Positions 8,040 to 15,899 of a DNA stretch of 64,000 nucleotides are shown here, piece after piece. A program made the translations under genes and the position numbers. Every line of letters begins with the position of its first letter. The stretch's first letter is position 1. This stretch comes from Marinilactibacillus sp042660675 (GTDB taxonomy: Bacteria; Bacillota; Bacilli; Lactobacillales; Carnobacteriaceae_A), in NCBI RefSeq assembly GCF_042660675.1, contig NZ_JBHSUL010000005.1, forward strand, positions 11,743-75,742, written 5' to 3'. Under the pieces are notes generated by a model. That model searched no databases. It worked only from the letters and a program-made list of their open reading frames with translations, and was not told the DNA's origin.

Positions 8040-9755
8040 TTAGCTTTGCTCTGTTGTATCCACTTTCCTACCAAGAATGAACACCATTGCAATTGTTGCG
8101 GCAAAAGTAATAGGTAGTATGATCCAAATGTTCAGTCCCATTGCGGATGGAAGGTATCCAAATACGATTGAAATGGTTCCAACAGCTAGTGCATAAGGTA
8201 ATTGTGTCTTCACGTGATCAATCAAATTAGATCCTGCACCCATAGAAGACAGAATTGTTGTATCAGAGATTGGTGAACTATGATCTCCAAATATCGCTCC
8301 CGTTAATACAGCACCTGCAGACATAATGACGAAGTCTGGATTTCCAGGTTGTAAGGCCGTTGCTAGTGGTATAGCAAGTGGCATCAGGATACCCATTGTT
8401 CCATAAGAAGTTCCTGTTGAGAAGGATATGATTGCACCTAAAATGAAGATCACTGAAGACAGTAAAACGGGCGGTAGCGTATCGCCTAGTAAAGAAACAA
8501 GGTAATCAGCTGTTCCCAATTCGTTCATAACACTTGATAATGACCAAGCAAGTAACAAAACAACGCCCGTGATCATCAATGTCTTCATCCCGTTAACCCA
8601 GATTTCAATCCCTTTACTGAAATTGAACAAATCTTGTGTGACACCCATAACTAAAGCGATAATACTTGAAATCAAGGCTGCCTGAAACAGTACAATGGAC
8701 GCATCAGAAGCTCCGAATGTTTCTCTGATTGTTTCAAAAGATAATGGAGCGTTTGTAATGGTTTGCGCTAGCATACTATTATCTCCACTAAGAATTTCTG
8801 AACGACCATTCATGTAGAACCCTAGAAAACTAAAAACAATCAGACTTCCAATTGGAATCAATGCATTCCAGATTGAAGCTTTTTCTTTATTTAAAACTTC
8901 TTGTTCTTCGTCTCCTGTTTCGACTTCAGAGGTTTCATCCACCAACAGTCCAGTGTCTCTGGCTCTTTCTTGCGCTTTTTTCATCGGACCAAATTCTCTA
9001 AGCGTTAAAGAGGTCACCACTACGAAAAGGAGCATTAAAATATTGTAGAAACGGTAAGGAATCGTTTGAAGAAACACACCGTATGCATTTACTTCTTGTC
9101 CAATAGACTGATAGGCATCATTGATCAAACCAACTTCATACCCTATCCAAGTAGAAACCAGTGCAATACCAGCTATCGGTGCAGCAGTAGCATCAATGAC
9201 GAAAGCAAGTCTTTCTCTTGAAATGTTCATTTTATCAGATACTGGTCTCATGATCGGTCCAACAATCAGCGCATTCGCGTAATCATCAAAGAAAATCAAA
9301 ATTCCTAATGCCCATGTGATGATCTGCGCACTAATTGGACCTTTGGCTTTCTTTGCCAGACTCTCTGCTACCGCCTGTGCACCACCCATACTCGTAATCA
9401 AGGCGATTAGTCCACCGATCGTCATAACTTGTAGGATAATCCCAGCATTCCAAGGATCTGCTAGTGAATTCAAAATATAATCCACAATATCCATAAAGCC
9501 GTTAAAAATCGCCATTAAAATATTGGTATCATTATAGAATTGCATGATAATTGTTCCAGAAAAGATTCCAACGAATAATGACAGAACAACATTCTTAGTT
9601 ACAAACGCAAGAATGATTGCAATAATTGGCGGAATCAACGTCATCCAGCCGATAGAATTGGCTAAACTTGATTGTACTTCTTCTGCATGTACCGTTTGAG
9701 GTAAAAACAAAAAGAAGGTTGTGAGTATCAAACTCCATGTTAATTTCTTTTTCAT
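8040..9755 (-). CDS. NhaC family transporter, probable lysine carrier
   Basis: The 571-residue protein starts with a signal-like segment ending near TVHAEE (residues 20-26), then has about 12 membrane helices. It shows NhaC family hallmarks such as DDYANALIVGPIMRPVSD near 153-170 and ISFSTGTSYGTMGILMPLAIPLA followed by AVLTGAIFGDHSSPISDTTILSS in the C-terminal half. An acidic cytoplasmic loop (about residues 268-286) splits the two halves. NhaC proteins are usually called Na+/H+ antiporters. Here a lysine riboswitch controls the gene, and lysine-regulated NhaC members have been proposed as lysine transporters, so lysine uptake or exchange is the better guess. The gene is monocistronic with its own promoter, leader and terminator. 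Confidence 0.85.
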   Translation of the reverse strand: MKKKLTWSLILTTFFLFLPQTVHAEEVQSSLANSIGWMTLIPPIIAIILAFVTKNVVLSLFVGIFSGTIIMQFYNDTNILMAIFNGFMDIVDYILNSLADPWNAGIILQVMTIGGLIALITSMGGAQAVAESLAKKAKGPISAQIITWALGILIFFDDYANALIVGPIMRPVSDKMNISRERLAFVIDATAAPIAGIALVSTWIGYEVGLINDAYQSIGQEVNAYGVFLQTIPYRFYNILMLLFVVVTSLTLREFGPMKKAQERARDTGLLVDETSEVETGDEEQEVLNKEKASIWNALIPIGSLIVFSFLGFYMNGRSEILSGDNSMLAQTITNAPLSFETIRETFGASDASIVLFQAALISSIIALVMGVTQDLFNFSKGIEIWVNGMKTLMITGVVLLLAWSLSSVMNELGTADYLVSLLGDTLPPVLLSSVIFILGAIISFSTGTSYGTMGILMPLAIPLATALQPGNPDFVIMSAGAVLTGAIFGDHSSPISDTTILSSMGAGSNLIDHVKTQLPYALAVGTISIVFGYLPSAMGLNIWIILPITFAATIAMVFILGRKVDTTEQS

Positions 9756-9831
9756 TTGTTTTCATTCTCCATTTTCACTTATTTTGTTGAAAAGGACTGC
9801 ATAGAGGTACAGATCATTCTTGTTTTTATAT

Positions 9832-9898
9832 AAAAAAATAGCACTCAAGGCACAATCACCCTAAATGCTTTACAATTCGCAATTAGCCTGATAGTGCT
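9832..9898 (-). terminator. Riboswitch expression platform (terminator/antiterminator)
   Basis: On the minus strand a T7 run (9832-9838) is preceded by the arm 9839-9850. That arm can pair with a near arm (9860-9869, 9 bp with a small internal loop) or with a far arm (9886-9898) that includes the 3' strand of aptamer helix P1. The two pairings exclude each other, as expected for a ligand-controlled switch. Confidence 0.7.
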
Positions 9899-10053
9899 CC
9901 ACGAAAACATCGTGACAGTGATCCGCTTTTTAAGCGGAACTCCAGCAAAAAGAGATTGACTATCTCTATCCACTTCGGCAAAGAACCCTTTCTGATTCGA
10001 TCAATGGGAGTCACCCTACTGAATCATACTGATTTTCTTCGCGCCTCTATCTG
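9890..10053 (-). promoter_or_regulatory. Lysine riboswitch (L-box) aptamer
   Basis: Read on the minus strand, the leader has the L-box core in order: GATAGAGGCGCGAAG (10051 downward), GAATCAGAAAGGG, TTTGCCGAAGTGG, TTTGCTGGAGT, two hairpins, then GGAGCACTATC closing helix P1 (GATAG 10051-10047 with CTATC 9894-9890). These conserved blocks and their spacing match the lysine riboswitch family. It sits in the roughly 485-nt leader of the NhaC-family gene. Confidence 0.92.
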
Positions 10054-10074
10054 TATTTAATTTCAACGTTTATT

Positions 10075-10103
10075 AGTGTACAAGGAATCTGGTTAGATTG
10101 CAA
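10075..10103 (-). promoter_or_regulatory. Sigma-A promoter of the lysine riboswitch transcript
   Basis: A TTGCAA -35 (10103-10098) and TACACT -10 (10080-10075) are separated by exactly 17 bp. Transcription should begin near 10068, about 15 nt before the aptamer. Confidence 0.75.
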
Positions 10104-10191
10104 GGTCCTTTTTTTATGTCTACTCCACTATCAAAAAAGCGTACAAATCGTATGAGTGTTCTTAATCCTTTATTTGATACTTGGGCTCTAT

Positions 10192-10233
10192 AAAAAAGCT
10201 ATGAAGCGCCTCTAATTAGACGTTCCATAGCTC
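10192..10233 (-). terminator. Intrinsic terminator after the SDR gene
   Basis: The arms AGCTATG (10197-10203) and CATAGCT (10226-10232) have further pairing inside and are followed by T6 on the minus strand. It ends the gcv-SDR transcription unit. Confidence 0.8.
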
Positions 10234-10239
10234 CACTTT

Positions 10240-11025
10240 TTAATAAGATTTGACCATACCGCCATCGATTAGAATGTTTTGACCAGTTAGATAGGTATTT
10301 GCACCAGAAACTAAAAATACAGCTGCCTTAGCAAATTCTTCTGGTTGTCCATAACGTCCTAATGGGATCGACTGCTCGATTTGATCCGTCACTTCTTGTT
10401 GTTTTTTCCCTTGCTTTTCTGCTTTTGCAGCATCTAGCTGAACAAGTCTTTCTGTTTCTATACGTCCCGCACCGATCGTGTTGACCAAAATATGATGAGG
10501 TGCTAATTCCTGAGACAAACTTTTAGATAATCCTGAAATACCCATTCTAAATACGTTCGATAACGTTAACCCATCGATTGGCTGTTTAATGGATGAGGAA
10601 GCATTGTTCAGAATATGGCCACCTGTTTCTTTCAGATCTGGTAGAACTGCTCTGATGGTTCGGATAAAACTGAACAGTGTGAGGTCGAATGCTTTTTGCC
10701 ATTCTGCGTCATCGAAGTCTTCGAATGTTCCACTTGGTGGGCCACCGGCATTATTGACAAGGATAGAAATTGGTCCAAATGTATTACGTGTAGCCTCGAC
10801 TAGATTCTTGATACTTTCTGCATCCGTAATGTCCGCTACTGTATATTCTACTTTACCTGTGGCCGTTTTGAGAATCTCTTTTTTCGCTTCTTCTAGTTTA
10901 TCCATACTTCTACTTGTCAGCATGACGTTAGCCCCTTCTTTGGCTAATTCTGTCGCGATTGCTTTTCCAAGTCCTGTACTAGAAGCCAGAACAAGTGCTG
11001 TCTTCCCGGTAAGCTTCATATCCAT
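10240..11025 (-). CDS. Atypical SDR family oxidoreductase (no canonical catalytic Tyr/Lys)
   Basis: The 261-residue Rossmann protein has an N-terminal nucleotide site ASSTGLGKAIA (residues 14-24), a VADITD segment near 63-68, LVNNAGGPPSG near 87-97, and the C-terminal LTGQNILIDGG near 246-256. Where classical SDR enzymes carry YxxxK, this protein reads LSNVFRMGISGLSKSL, so both the tyrosine and the lysine are replaced. This matches the BKR-like subgroup noted for an incomplete catalytic tetrad. Reductase activity is therefore uncertain. GGAGGAG precedes the ATG. It lies 56 nt after gcvPB and before a terminator, so it is probably the last gene of the gcv operon. Confidence 0.82.
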   Translation of the reverse strand: MDMKLTGKTALVLASSTGLGKAIATELAKEGANVMLTSRSMDKLEEAKKEILKTATGKVEYTVADITDAESIKNLVEATRNTFGPISILVNNAGGPPSGTFEDFDDAEWQKAFDLTLFSFIRTIRAVLPDLKETGGHILNNASSSIKQPIDGLTLSNVFRMGISGLSKSLSQELAPHHILVNTIGAGRIETERLVQLDAAKAEKQGKKQQEVTDQIEQSIPLGRYGQPEEFAKAAVFLVSGANTYLTGQNILIDGGMVKSY

Positions 11026-11081
11026 CTATCTAATCTCCTCCATTACTGATTTCATTTACTTCCTTCAGTATAGACGAAAGA

Positions 11082-12542
11082 TTATTTCTGGTAAACTACC
11101 ATTGGTTTTCTAGCAGCAAGCACTTCATCTAATCTTCTGACAGCTTTTGTAGTGGGTGCTTCATGAAGTAATTCAGGTTGTTCTTCAACTTCTTTTGCAA
11201 TAGCAATCATTGCATCTGCAAATTCGTCCAATGTCTCTTTTGCTTCCGTATCCGTTGGTTCAATCATAATGCACTCTTCAACAATCAGTGGGAAATAAAC
11301 AGTGGGTGCATAAAAGCCATAATCCAATAATCTTTTGGCAATATCTAGTGTTCTGACACCTTGTTTTTTCTGACGTAACCCACTCAAGACAAATTCATGT
11401 TTGCAATGCTGCTTGAACGGCGTATCGTAATGATCCGCAAGTCTAGCTTTCAAATAGTTCGCATGAAGCACAGCATCTTCTGACACTTTTTGAAGACCTT
11501 GAGCACCCATAGAACGGATATATGCATAAGCTCTCACATTAACACCAAAGTTACCGAAGTAACCTTTTACTCGACCGATAGAATCTGGATAATTTGTGTT
11601 TAAAATATATTGATTCCCTTGTTTTTCAATTCTGGGATTTGGTAAAAATGGTGAAAGAGCCGCTTTAACACCGATTGGTCCTGATCCTGGTCCACCGCCA
11701 CCATGAGGTGTGCTGAATGATTTATGCAAATTCAAGTGAACCACATCAAAGCCCATTTCTCCAGGAGTCGATTTCCCAAGTATCGCATTTGCGTTAGCTC
11801 CATCGTAATAAAGAAGACCGCCTGCCTCATGCACGATTTTCGCAATTTCGACAATGTCTACTTCAAATAATCCGAGTGTATTGGGATTTGTTAACATTAA
11901 TCCAGCTGTATCCGGTCCAAGGGCCGCCTTGAGCGCTTCCACACCTACTGTTCCTTTTTCACTGGACTTGATTTCTACTACATCATAGCCAGCAACTGCT
12001 GCACTTGCCGGGTTTGTACCATGCGCTGAATCTGGAACGAGAATCTTTCTTCTTTGATCGCCTTCTCCTTTGGACTGGTGATACGCTTTAAAAACCAATA
12101 AGCCTGCCCACTCCCCTTGAGCTCCAGCTGCTGGTTGAAGACAGATTTCATCCATTCCTGTGACTTGCTTTAAATCTTCCTGCAATTCAAACATTAACTG
12201 AAGAGCCCCTTGAGTTGTAGCAGGATCTTGTAAAGGATGAATAGCCGTAAAGCCATCATAACGGGCTACATCTTCATTGATTTTCGGATTGTATTTCATT
12301 GTACAAGAACCTAATGGATAAAAGCCCGTTTCGATTCCAAAATTTTTATTTGCTAGTGCAGTATAGTGACGCATCAATTGTAGTTCAGAGACTTCTGGTA
12401 GTTCAGCTGCCTCTTTTCTAGTTAAATGCTCTGGTAACTGTTCCGATAAGTCAAAAGATTCTACATCATTTTCCGGCAAACTATAAGCTCTACGTCCGGG
12501 TTTGGACTGTTCGAAAATCAGTTTCGTTTGTGATTCTATCAT
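11082..12542 (-). CDS. gcvPB: Glycine dehydrogenase (decarboxylating) subunit 2, P-protein beta
   Basis: This 486-residue subunit carries the pyridoxal-phosphate site NLHKSFSTPHGGGG, with Lys274 as the Schiff-base lysine, preceded by YYDGANANAI near 245-254. It also has the GSCTMKYNPK motif near 78-87 typical of the beta half. Together with GcvPA it decarboxylates glycine and passes the aminomethyl group to lipoyl-GcvH. The ATG immediately follows the gcvPA stop codon, and GGAGGTG lies inside the end of gcvPA, so translation is coupled. Length and motifs are normal for the split form used by Bacillus and relatives. Confidence 0.96.
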   Translation of the reverse strand: MIESQTKLIFEQSKPGRRAYSLPENDVESFDLSEQLPEHLTRKEAAELPEVSELQLMRHYTALANKNFGIETGFYPLGSCTMKYNPKINEDVARYDGFTAIHPLQDPATTQGALQLMFELQEDLKQVTGMDEICLQPAAGAQGEWAGLLVFKAYHQSKGEGDQRRKILVPDSAHGTNPASAAVAGYDVVEIKSSEKGTVGVEALKAALGPDTAGLMLTNPNTLGLFEVDIVEIAKIVHEAGGLLYYDGANANAILGKSTPGEMGFDVVHLNLHKSFSTPHGGGGPGSGPIGVKAALSPFLPNPRIEKQGNQYILNTNYPDSIGRVKGYFGNFGVNVRAYAYIRSMGAQGLQKVSEDAVLHANYLKARLADHYDTPFKQHCKHEFVLSGLRQKKQGVRTLDIAKRLLDYGFYAPTVYFPLIVEECIMIEPTDTEAKETLDEFADAMIAIAKEVEEQPELLHEAPTTKAVRRLDEVLAARKPMVVYQK

Positions 12543-13898
12543 TTAACCGTTCACCTCCACTAATGCTCTTACAAATGCATCAATTTCTTTGCGCGTTCTT
12601 TTCTCAGTTGCACACAGTAACATAGCTTGATCTTTGTTTAAATTTTCTGATACATCATATCCACCAATAAAACCTTTTTCTAGTAAAGCTTTGTTGATTT
12701 TCGCGATCGGCTTAGACAATTCAATGGCAAATTCGTTGAAGAATGGAGATTCATTCACAATCGTTATGCCCGAATCCTTTAACTGTTGTGCAAGATAATG
12801 GGCTTTATCAATATTTTGTTGCGCCATTTCCTGAACACCAGCTTTACCCATTGCAGACATAAAAACGGAGCTTGCTAAGGCGTTCAAAGCTTGGTTGGAG
12901 CTCATATTCGATGTCGCTTTCTCTCTTCTGATATGTTGTTCTCTTGTCTGAAGCGTCATGACAAAGCCCCGTTTGCCTTCAATATCAATCGTTTCTCCAA
13001 CGATTCGGCTTGGAACTTTTCTCATATATTGACTCTTCACAGTGAAATAACCACAATGAGGTCCGCCATAAGACATCGAAAGTCCAAGTGGTTGCATATC
13101 TCCCACAACAATATCTGCACCTAATTTACCAGGCGCTTCCAGTTTAGCGAGTGCTAATGGATTAGCTATAACGATTAGTAACGCTTTCGTTTCTTTCAGC
13201 ATTTCCTTGATTTTTAAAAGATCTTCAACTGACCCGAAAAAGTTTGGATATTGTACAACGACCGCTGCAGTATCTTCTGTTAATGAAGCTTTCAAATTTT
13301 GAAGATCCGTGATGTCTTTTTTCAGTTCCAGCTCTTCTACTTTGTATTCCATCCCATATGCATACGTATGAACAACTTCTTTCGCTTGAGGATGAATGGC
13401 ACCTGATAAGAGAATCGTCTGCTTTTTCGTAACCGCTGTTGCCAGATTACAAGCTTCTCCTAAAGATGTGAAGCCATCATAAAGACTGGAATTGGAAACG
13501 TCCATCCCAGTCAGTTCACAAATCATCGTCTGAAATTCAAAAAGAGCTTGTAGCTCCCCTTGACTAGCTTCTGGTTGATAGGGTGTATAAGCCGTCATGA
13601 ATTCTGATTTCAATGTAACGTGATTGACGACGCTTGGAATAAAATGATCATAAGTACCTGCACCTAAAAAGAAAGGATAATCAGCAGCCGTTTTGTTTTG
13701 TTGCGCTAATGCTTTCATATGTTTCGTTAACTCATATTCACTTAAGGGTGCTGGAAGATCAATCGACTTTTCCTTTGTTGCTCGAGTGGACATGGGAATA
13801 TCTGAAAACAAGTCGTTGATACTCTCCACACCGATTACAGCTAACATATCTTCTTGATCTTTTTGAGTTGTCGGTAAATATCGATGTTGCTTTGTCAT
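12543..13898 (-). CDS. gcvPA: Glycine dehydrogenase (decarboxylating) subunit 1, P-protein alpha
   Basis: The 451-residue subunit starts with HRYLPTTQKDQEDMLAVIGV and shows the usual GcvPA blocks: FLGAGTYDHFIPSVV (about 77-91), YTPYQPEASQGELQALFEFQT (about 104-124), and GPHCGYF near 280. It forms the alpha half of the split P-protein of the glycine cleavage system. An AAGGAG site precedes the ATG. It follows gcvH by about 115 nt with an intercistronic hairpin and abuts gcvPB with no gap. Confidence 0.96.
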   Translation of the reverse strand: MTKQHRYLPTTQKDQEDMLAVIGVESINDLFSDIPMSTRATKEKSIDLPAPLSEYELTKHMKALAQQNKTAADYPFFLGAGTYDHFIPSVVNHVTLKSEFMTAYTPYQPEASQGELQALFEFQTMICELTGMDVSNSSLYDGFTSLGEACNLATAVTKKQTILLSGAIHPQAKEVVHTYAYGMEYKVEELELKKDITDLQNLKASLTEDTAAVVVQYPNFFGSVEDLLKIKEMLKETKALLIVIANPLALAKLEAPGKLGADIVVGDMQPLGLSMSYGGPHCGYFTVKSQYMRKVPSRIVGETIDIEGKRGFVMTLQTREQHIRREKATSNMSSNQALNALASSVFMSAMGKAGVQEMAQQNIDKAHYLAQQLKDSGITIVNESPFFNEFAIELSKPIAKINKALLEKGFIGGYDVSENLNKDQAMLLCATEKRTRKEIDAFVRALVEVNG

Positions 13899-13945
13899 GA
13901 TGGCTCACTCCTTATAGATAACGTTCAAGCTGGAATAAACAGAAA

Positions 13946-13994
13946 AGAGAAGCCCCCTCATCTTTCAATGAGAAATCTCCTCCGTGGTTTCTCT
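13946..13994 (-). promoter_or_regulatory. Intercistronic hairpin between gcvH and gcvPA
   Basis: Arms of 9 nt (13946-13954 and 13986-13994) enclose a 31-nt loop. On the minus strand the hairpin is followed by a pyrimidine stretch, TTTTCTG, rather than a clean T run. It may be a leaky terminator or an mRNA stability or processing element that tunes gcvT-gcvH against gcvPA-gcvPB. Confidence 0.5.
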
Positions 13995-14013
13995 GCTATT
14001 CAAATAACATCTT

Positions 14014-14400
14014 TTACAGTTCACTAACGTACTGGTCGTAAGTTTTAGCGTCCATCCAGTCACTTGTATTCAATTTTTCAGAAACTTGAACTTCAACAAT
14101 CCATCCTTCACCATAAGGAGAATCATTTAATTTTTCAGGTTCGTCTTCTAATTCATCGTTAACCTTTGCAATAGTGCCTTGAACGGGTGCATAGATTTCT
14201 GAAGAAGATTTAACGGATTCTACTGTCGAGAAAGCTGCTTCACTTTCCATTTGATCATTGAGTACAGGCAATTCTACAAAAACAACATCCCCCAATTGCT
14301 CTACAGCGTAATCCGAAATGCCAATTCTAACGTAATCTTCTCCAACGATTTCAATCCATTCGTGCTCTTTTGTGAAATATAATCCTTCTTTAGCTGCCAT
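14014..14400 (-). CDS. gcvH: Glycine cleavage system H protein
   Basis: The 128-residue lipoyl carrier has the modified lysine in ESVKSSSEIYAP (Lys64) and the usual LGDVVFVELP strand near 36-45. It shuttles the aminomethyl group from the P-protein to GcvT. The frame extends four codons to a GTG at 14412. The ATG at 14398-14400 is preferred because AAAGGTGG, which overlaps the gcvT stop codon, sits 8 nt upstream. The gap to gcvT is 4 nt. Confidence 0.95.
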   Translation of the reverse strand: MAAKEGLYFTKEHEWIEIVGEDYVRIGISDYAVEQLGDVVFVELPVLNDQMESEAAFSTVESVKSSSEIYAPVQGTIAKVNDELEDEPEKLNDSPYGEGWIVEVQVSEKLNTSDWMDAKTYDQYVSEL

Positions 14401-14404
14401 TTTT

Positions 14405-15544
14405 TTATCCACCTTTGTTTGAATTTTGAAGTTCTTTTAACCAGTCTTTTTTTGTCAGTTTCGCAGGAATTTGTTTCTTTCTAACTTGTATCCAGACTGT
14501 TTCCCCAAGTTGAGCTTCTGCCTTATTGATCAATATCATTCCTAAACTTTTGCCTAAGGAAGGAGATTGTGTTCCGGAAGTCACCACACCAATTTCCTCT
14601 TGATTACCATTCAATACAGGATAGCCATGTCTAGCGATCCCTTTATCTAGCAATTCAAAACCACGAGAAAGTCGTTTGAGTCCTTTTTCTCGTTGTTCTT
14701 TTAAAGCTGTCTGTCCAATAAAAGCAGTCGCTTTGTCTAATTTGACTGCGAAACCTACGCCAGCTTCTAAAGGAGAAATTTCTTCAGAAAGCTCTTGTCC
14801 ATATAAAGGCATCCCAGCCTCTAGTCTCAAGGTGTCTCTGGCGCCTAATCCACACTCTTTTAACCCATGAATAAATCCAGCTCTGAGCAATTTCTTCCAT
14901 AATTCTTGTGTATCCTTTTTTTGCACGTATAATTCAAAGCCATCTTCTCCTGTATAACCCGTGCGCGCCACAATGACATCTTCGATATTCCCAAAATTCT
15001 CAGAAGGTAAAAAATGATAAGCTTTTAAATCGGCTAACGTCGTTTGCGTCATCGATTTAAGAATACGTTCAGCCTTCGGTCCTTGCAGTGCAATCAAACC
15101 ATATGAGTCAGAGACGTTAACAATTTCAATCCCTTCATCCAGGTGCTGATTCATCCAAGAATAGATTTTTTCTGTGTTGCTGGCATTTGGCGTTACCAAA
15201 TAATGACTATCTGAAAATTTGAATAACAACAAGTCGTCTAATGTACCGCCTTGCTCGTTCGTCATCGTATTATATTGAGCTTGATGCATAACCATTTTGG
15301 AAACATCGTTTGTAACAAGTTTATTTAGCCACTCTGTAGCTTGTGTCCCCTTAACCATAATTTCACCCATATGAGATACATCAAAAATCCCAGCATGATT
15401 TCTTACAGCTGCATGTTCTTCGGCAATTTTTGTAAACTGGACAGGTAGTGCCCATCCACCAAAATTCGTTAGCTTGAGATTTTTTTCTAGATAGTAATCG
15501 TATAACGGCGTATGTAGCAACTCTTGATCGTTTGTTTCTGACAT
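14405..15544 (-). CDS. gcvT: Glycine cleavage system T protein (aminomethyltransferase)
   Basis: The 379-residue protein opens with TPLYDYYLEKNLKLTNFGGWALPVQ, a GcvT signature. It has FDVSHMGEI near 54-62, YNTMTNEQGGTLDDLL near 92-107, GYTGEDGFE near 196-204, and an R-LEAGMPLYG stretch near 240-250 for folate and substrate contacts. It moves the methylene group from lipoyl-GcvH to tetrahydrofolate. It is the first gene of the operon, with a GGAGGG site before the ATG. No dihydrolipoamide dehydrogenase gene lies nearby, so the L-protein must be encoded elsewhere. Confidence 0.95.
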   Translation of the reverse strand: MSETNDQELLHTPLYDYYLEKNLKLTNFGGWALPVQFTKIAEEHAAVRNHAGIFDVSHMGEIMVKGTQATEWLNKLVTNDVSKMVMHQAQYNTMTNEQGGTLDDLLLFKFSDSHYLVTPNASNTEKIYSWMNQHLDEGIEIVNVSDSYGLIALQGPKAERILKSMTQTTLADLKAYHFLPSENFGNIEDVIVARTGYTGEDGFELYVQKKDTQELWKKLLRAGFIHGLKECGLGARDTLRLEAGMPLYGQELSEEISPLEAGVGFAVKLDKATAFIGQTALKEQREKGLKRLSRGFELLDKGIARHGYPVLNGNQEEIGVVTSGTQSPSLGKSLGMILINKAEAQLGETVWIQVRKKQIPAKLTKKDWLKELQNSNKGG

Positions 15545-15899
15545 TTAATCCCTCCGTCAACCCTGTGTAATTACAATGGGGCTTTATTCAGTATTCAATG
15601 ACTATTTTCGTCTGAACGCATTTCTGTTTACTCTTTTAATTTTCTATGTTTTATTCTAACATGATTTTATTCGGACTGAAATAGATAAAACAATAATAAT
15701 ATTTTAAGAATACGCTTACTTATTTAATAATACGAACAATAGATTAATAAAAACTATTTTCGTTCGAAAGTTTAGTATATTTCATCAGATAGATCATCTT
15801 AATTTTTTTAAAATCACGTTTCCATAATTTACTTTGGAATCTTCCATTTACCTTTTATGATACAATAAGGTTATTATATTATAAAGGAGCGCAATAATC
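15545..15899. promoter_or_regulatory. Divergent control region between gcvT and the alcohol dehydrogenase
   Basis: This 355-nt AT-rich region holds a probable gcvT promoter on the minus strand: an extended -10, TGTTAGAAT, at 15661-15653 with a weak -35 17 bp upstream. It also holds a CcpA cre-like site (15707-15720, 10 of 14 matches to a consensus I recall) and an 11-bp direct repeat ACTATTTTCGT at 15601-15611 and 15753-15763. On the plus strand, GATACAAT near 15858 and an AAAGGAG site serve the dehydrogenase gene. No glycine riboswitch core is visible in the gcvT leader. Confidence 0.45.

Noticed and set aside
11082..13898. gcvP broken into two frames, as if frameshifted
   Set aside because: The two-gene form gcvPA/gcvPB is normal in Gram-positive bacteria; both parts have standard lengths and their own ribosome binding sites.
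15545..15660. Possible glycine riboswitch in the gcvT leader
   Set aside because: The conserved aptamer blocks (GGAGAG..., ACCGAAG-GGGCAA-type, CAGGCAAAAGGACAG-type) are not present on the minus strand.
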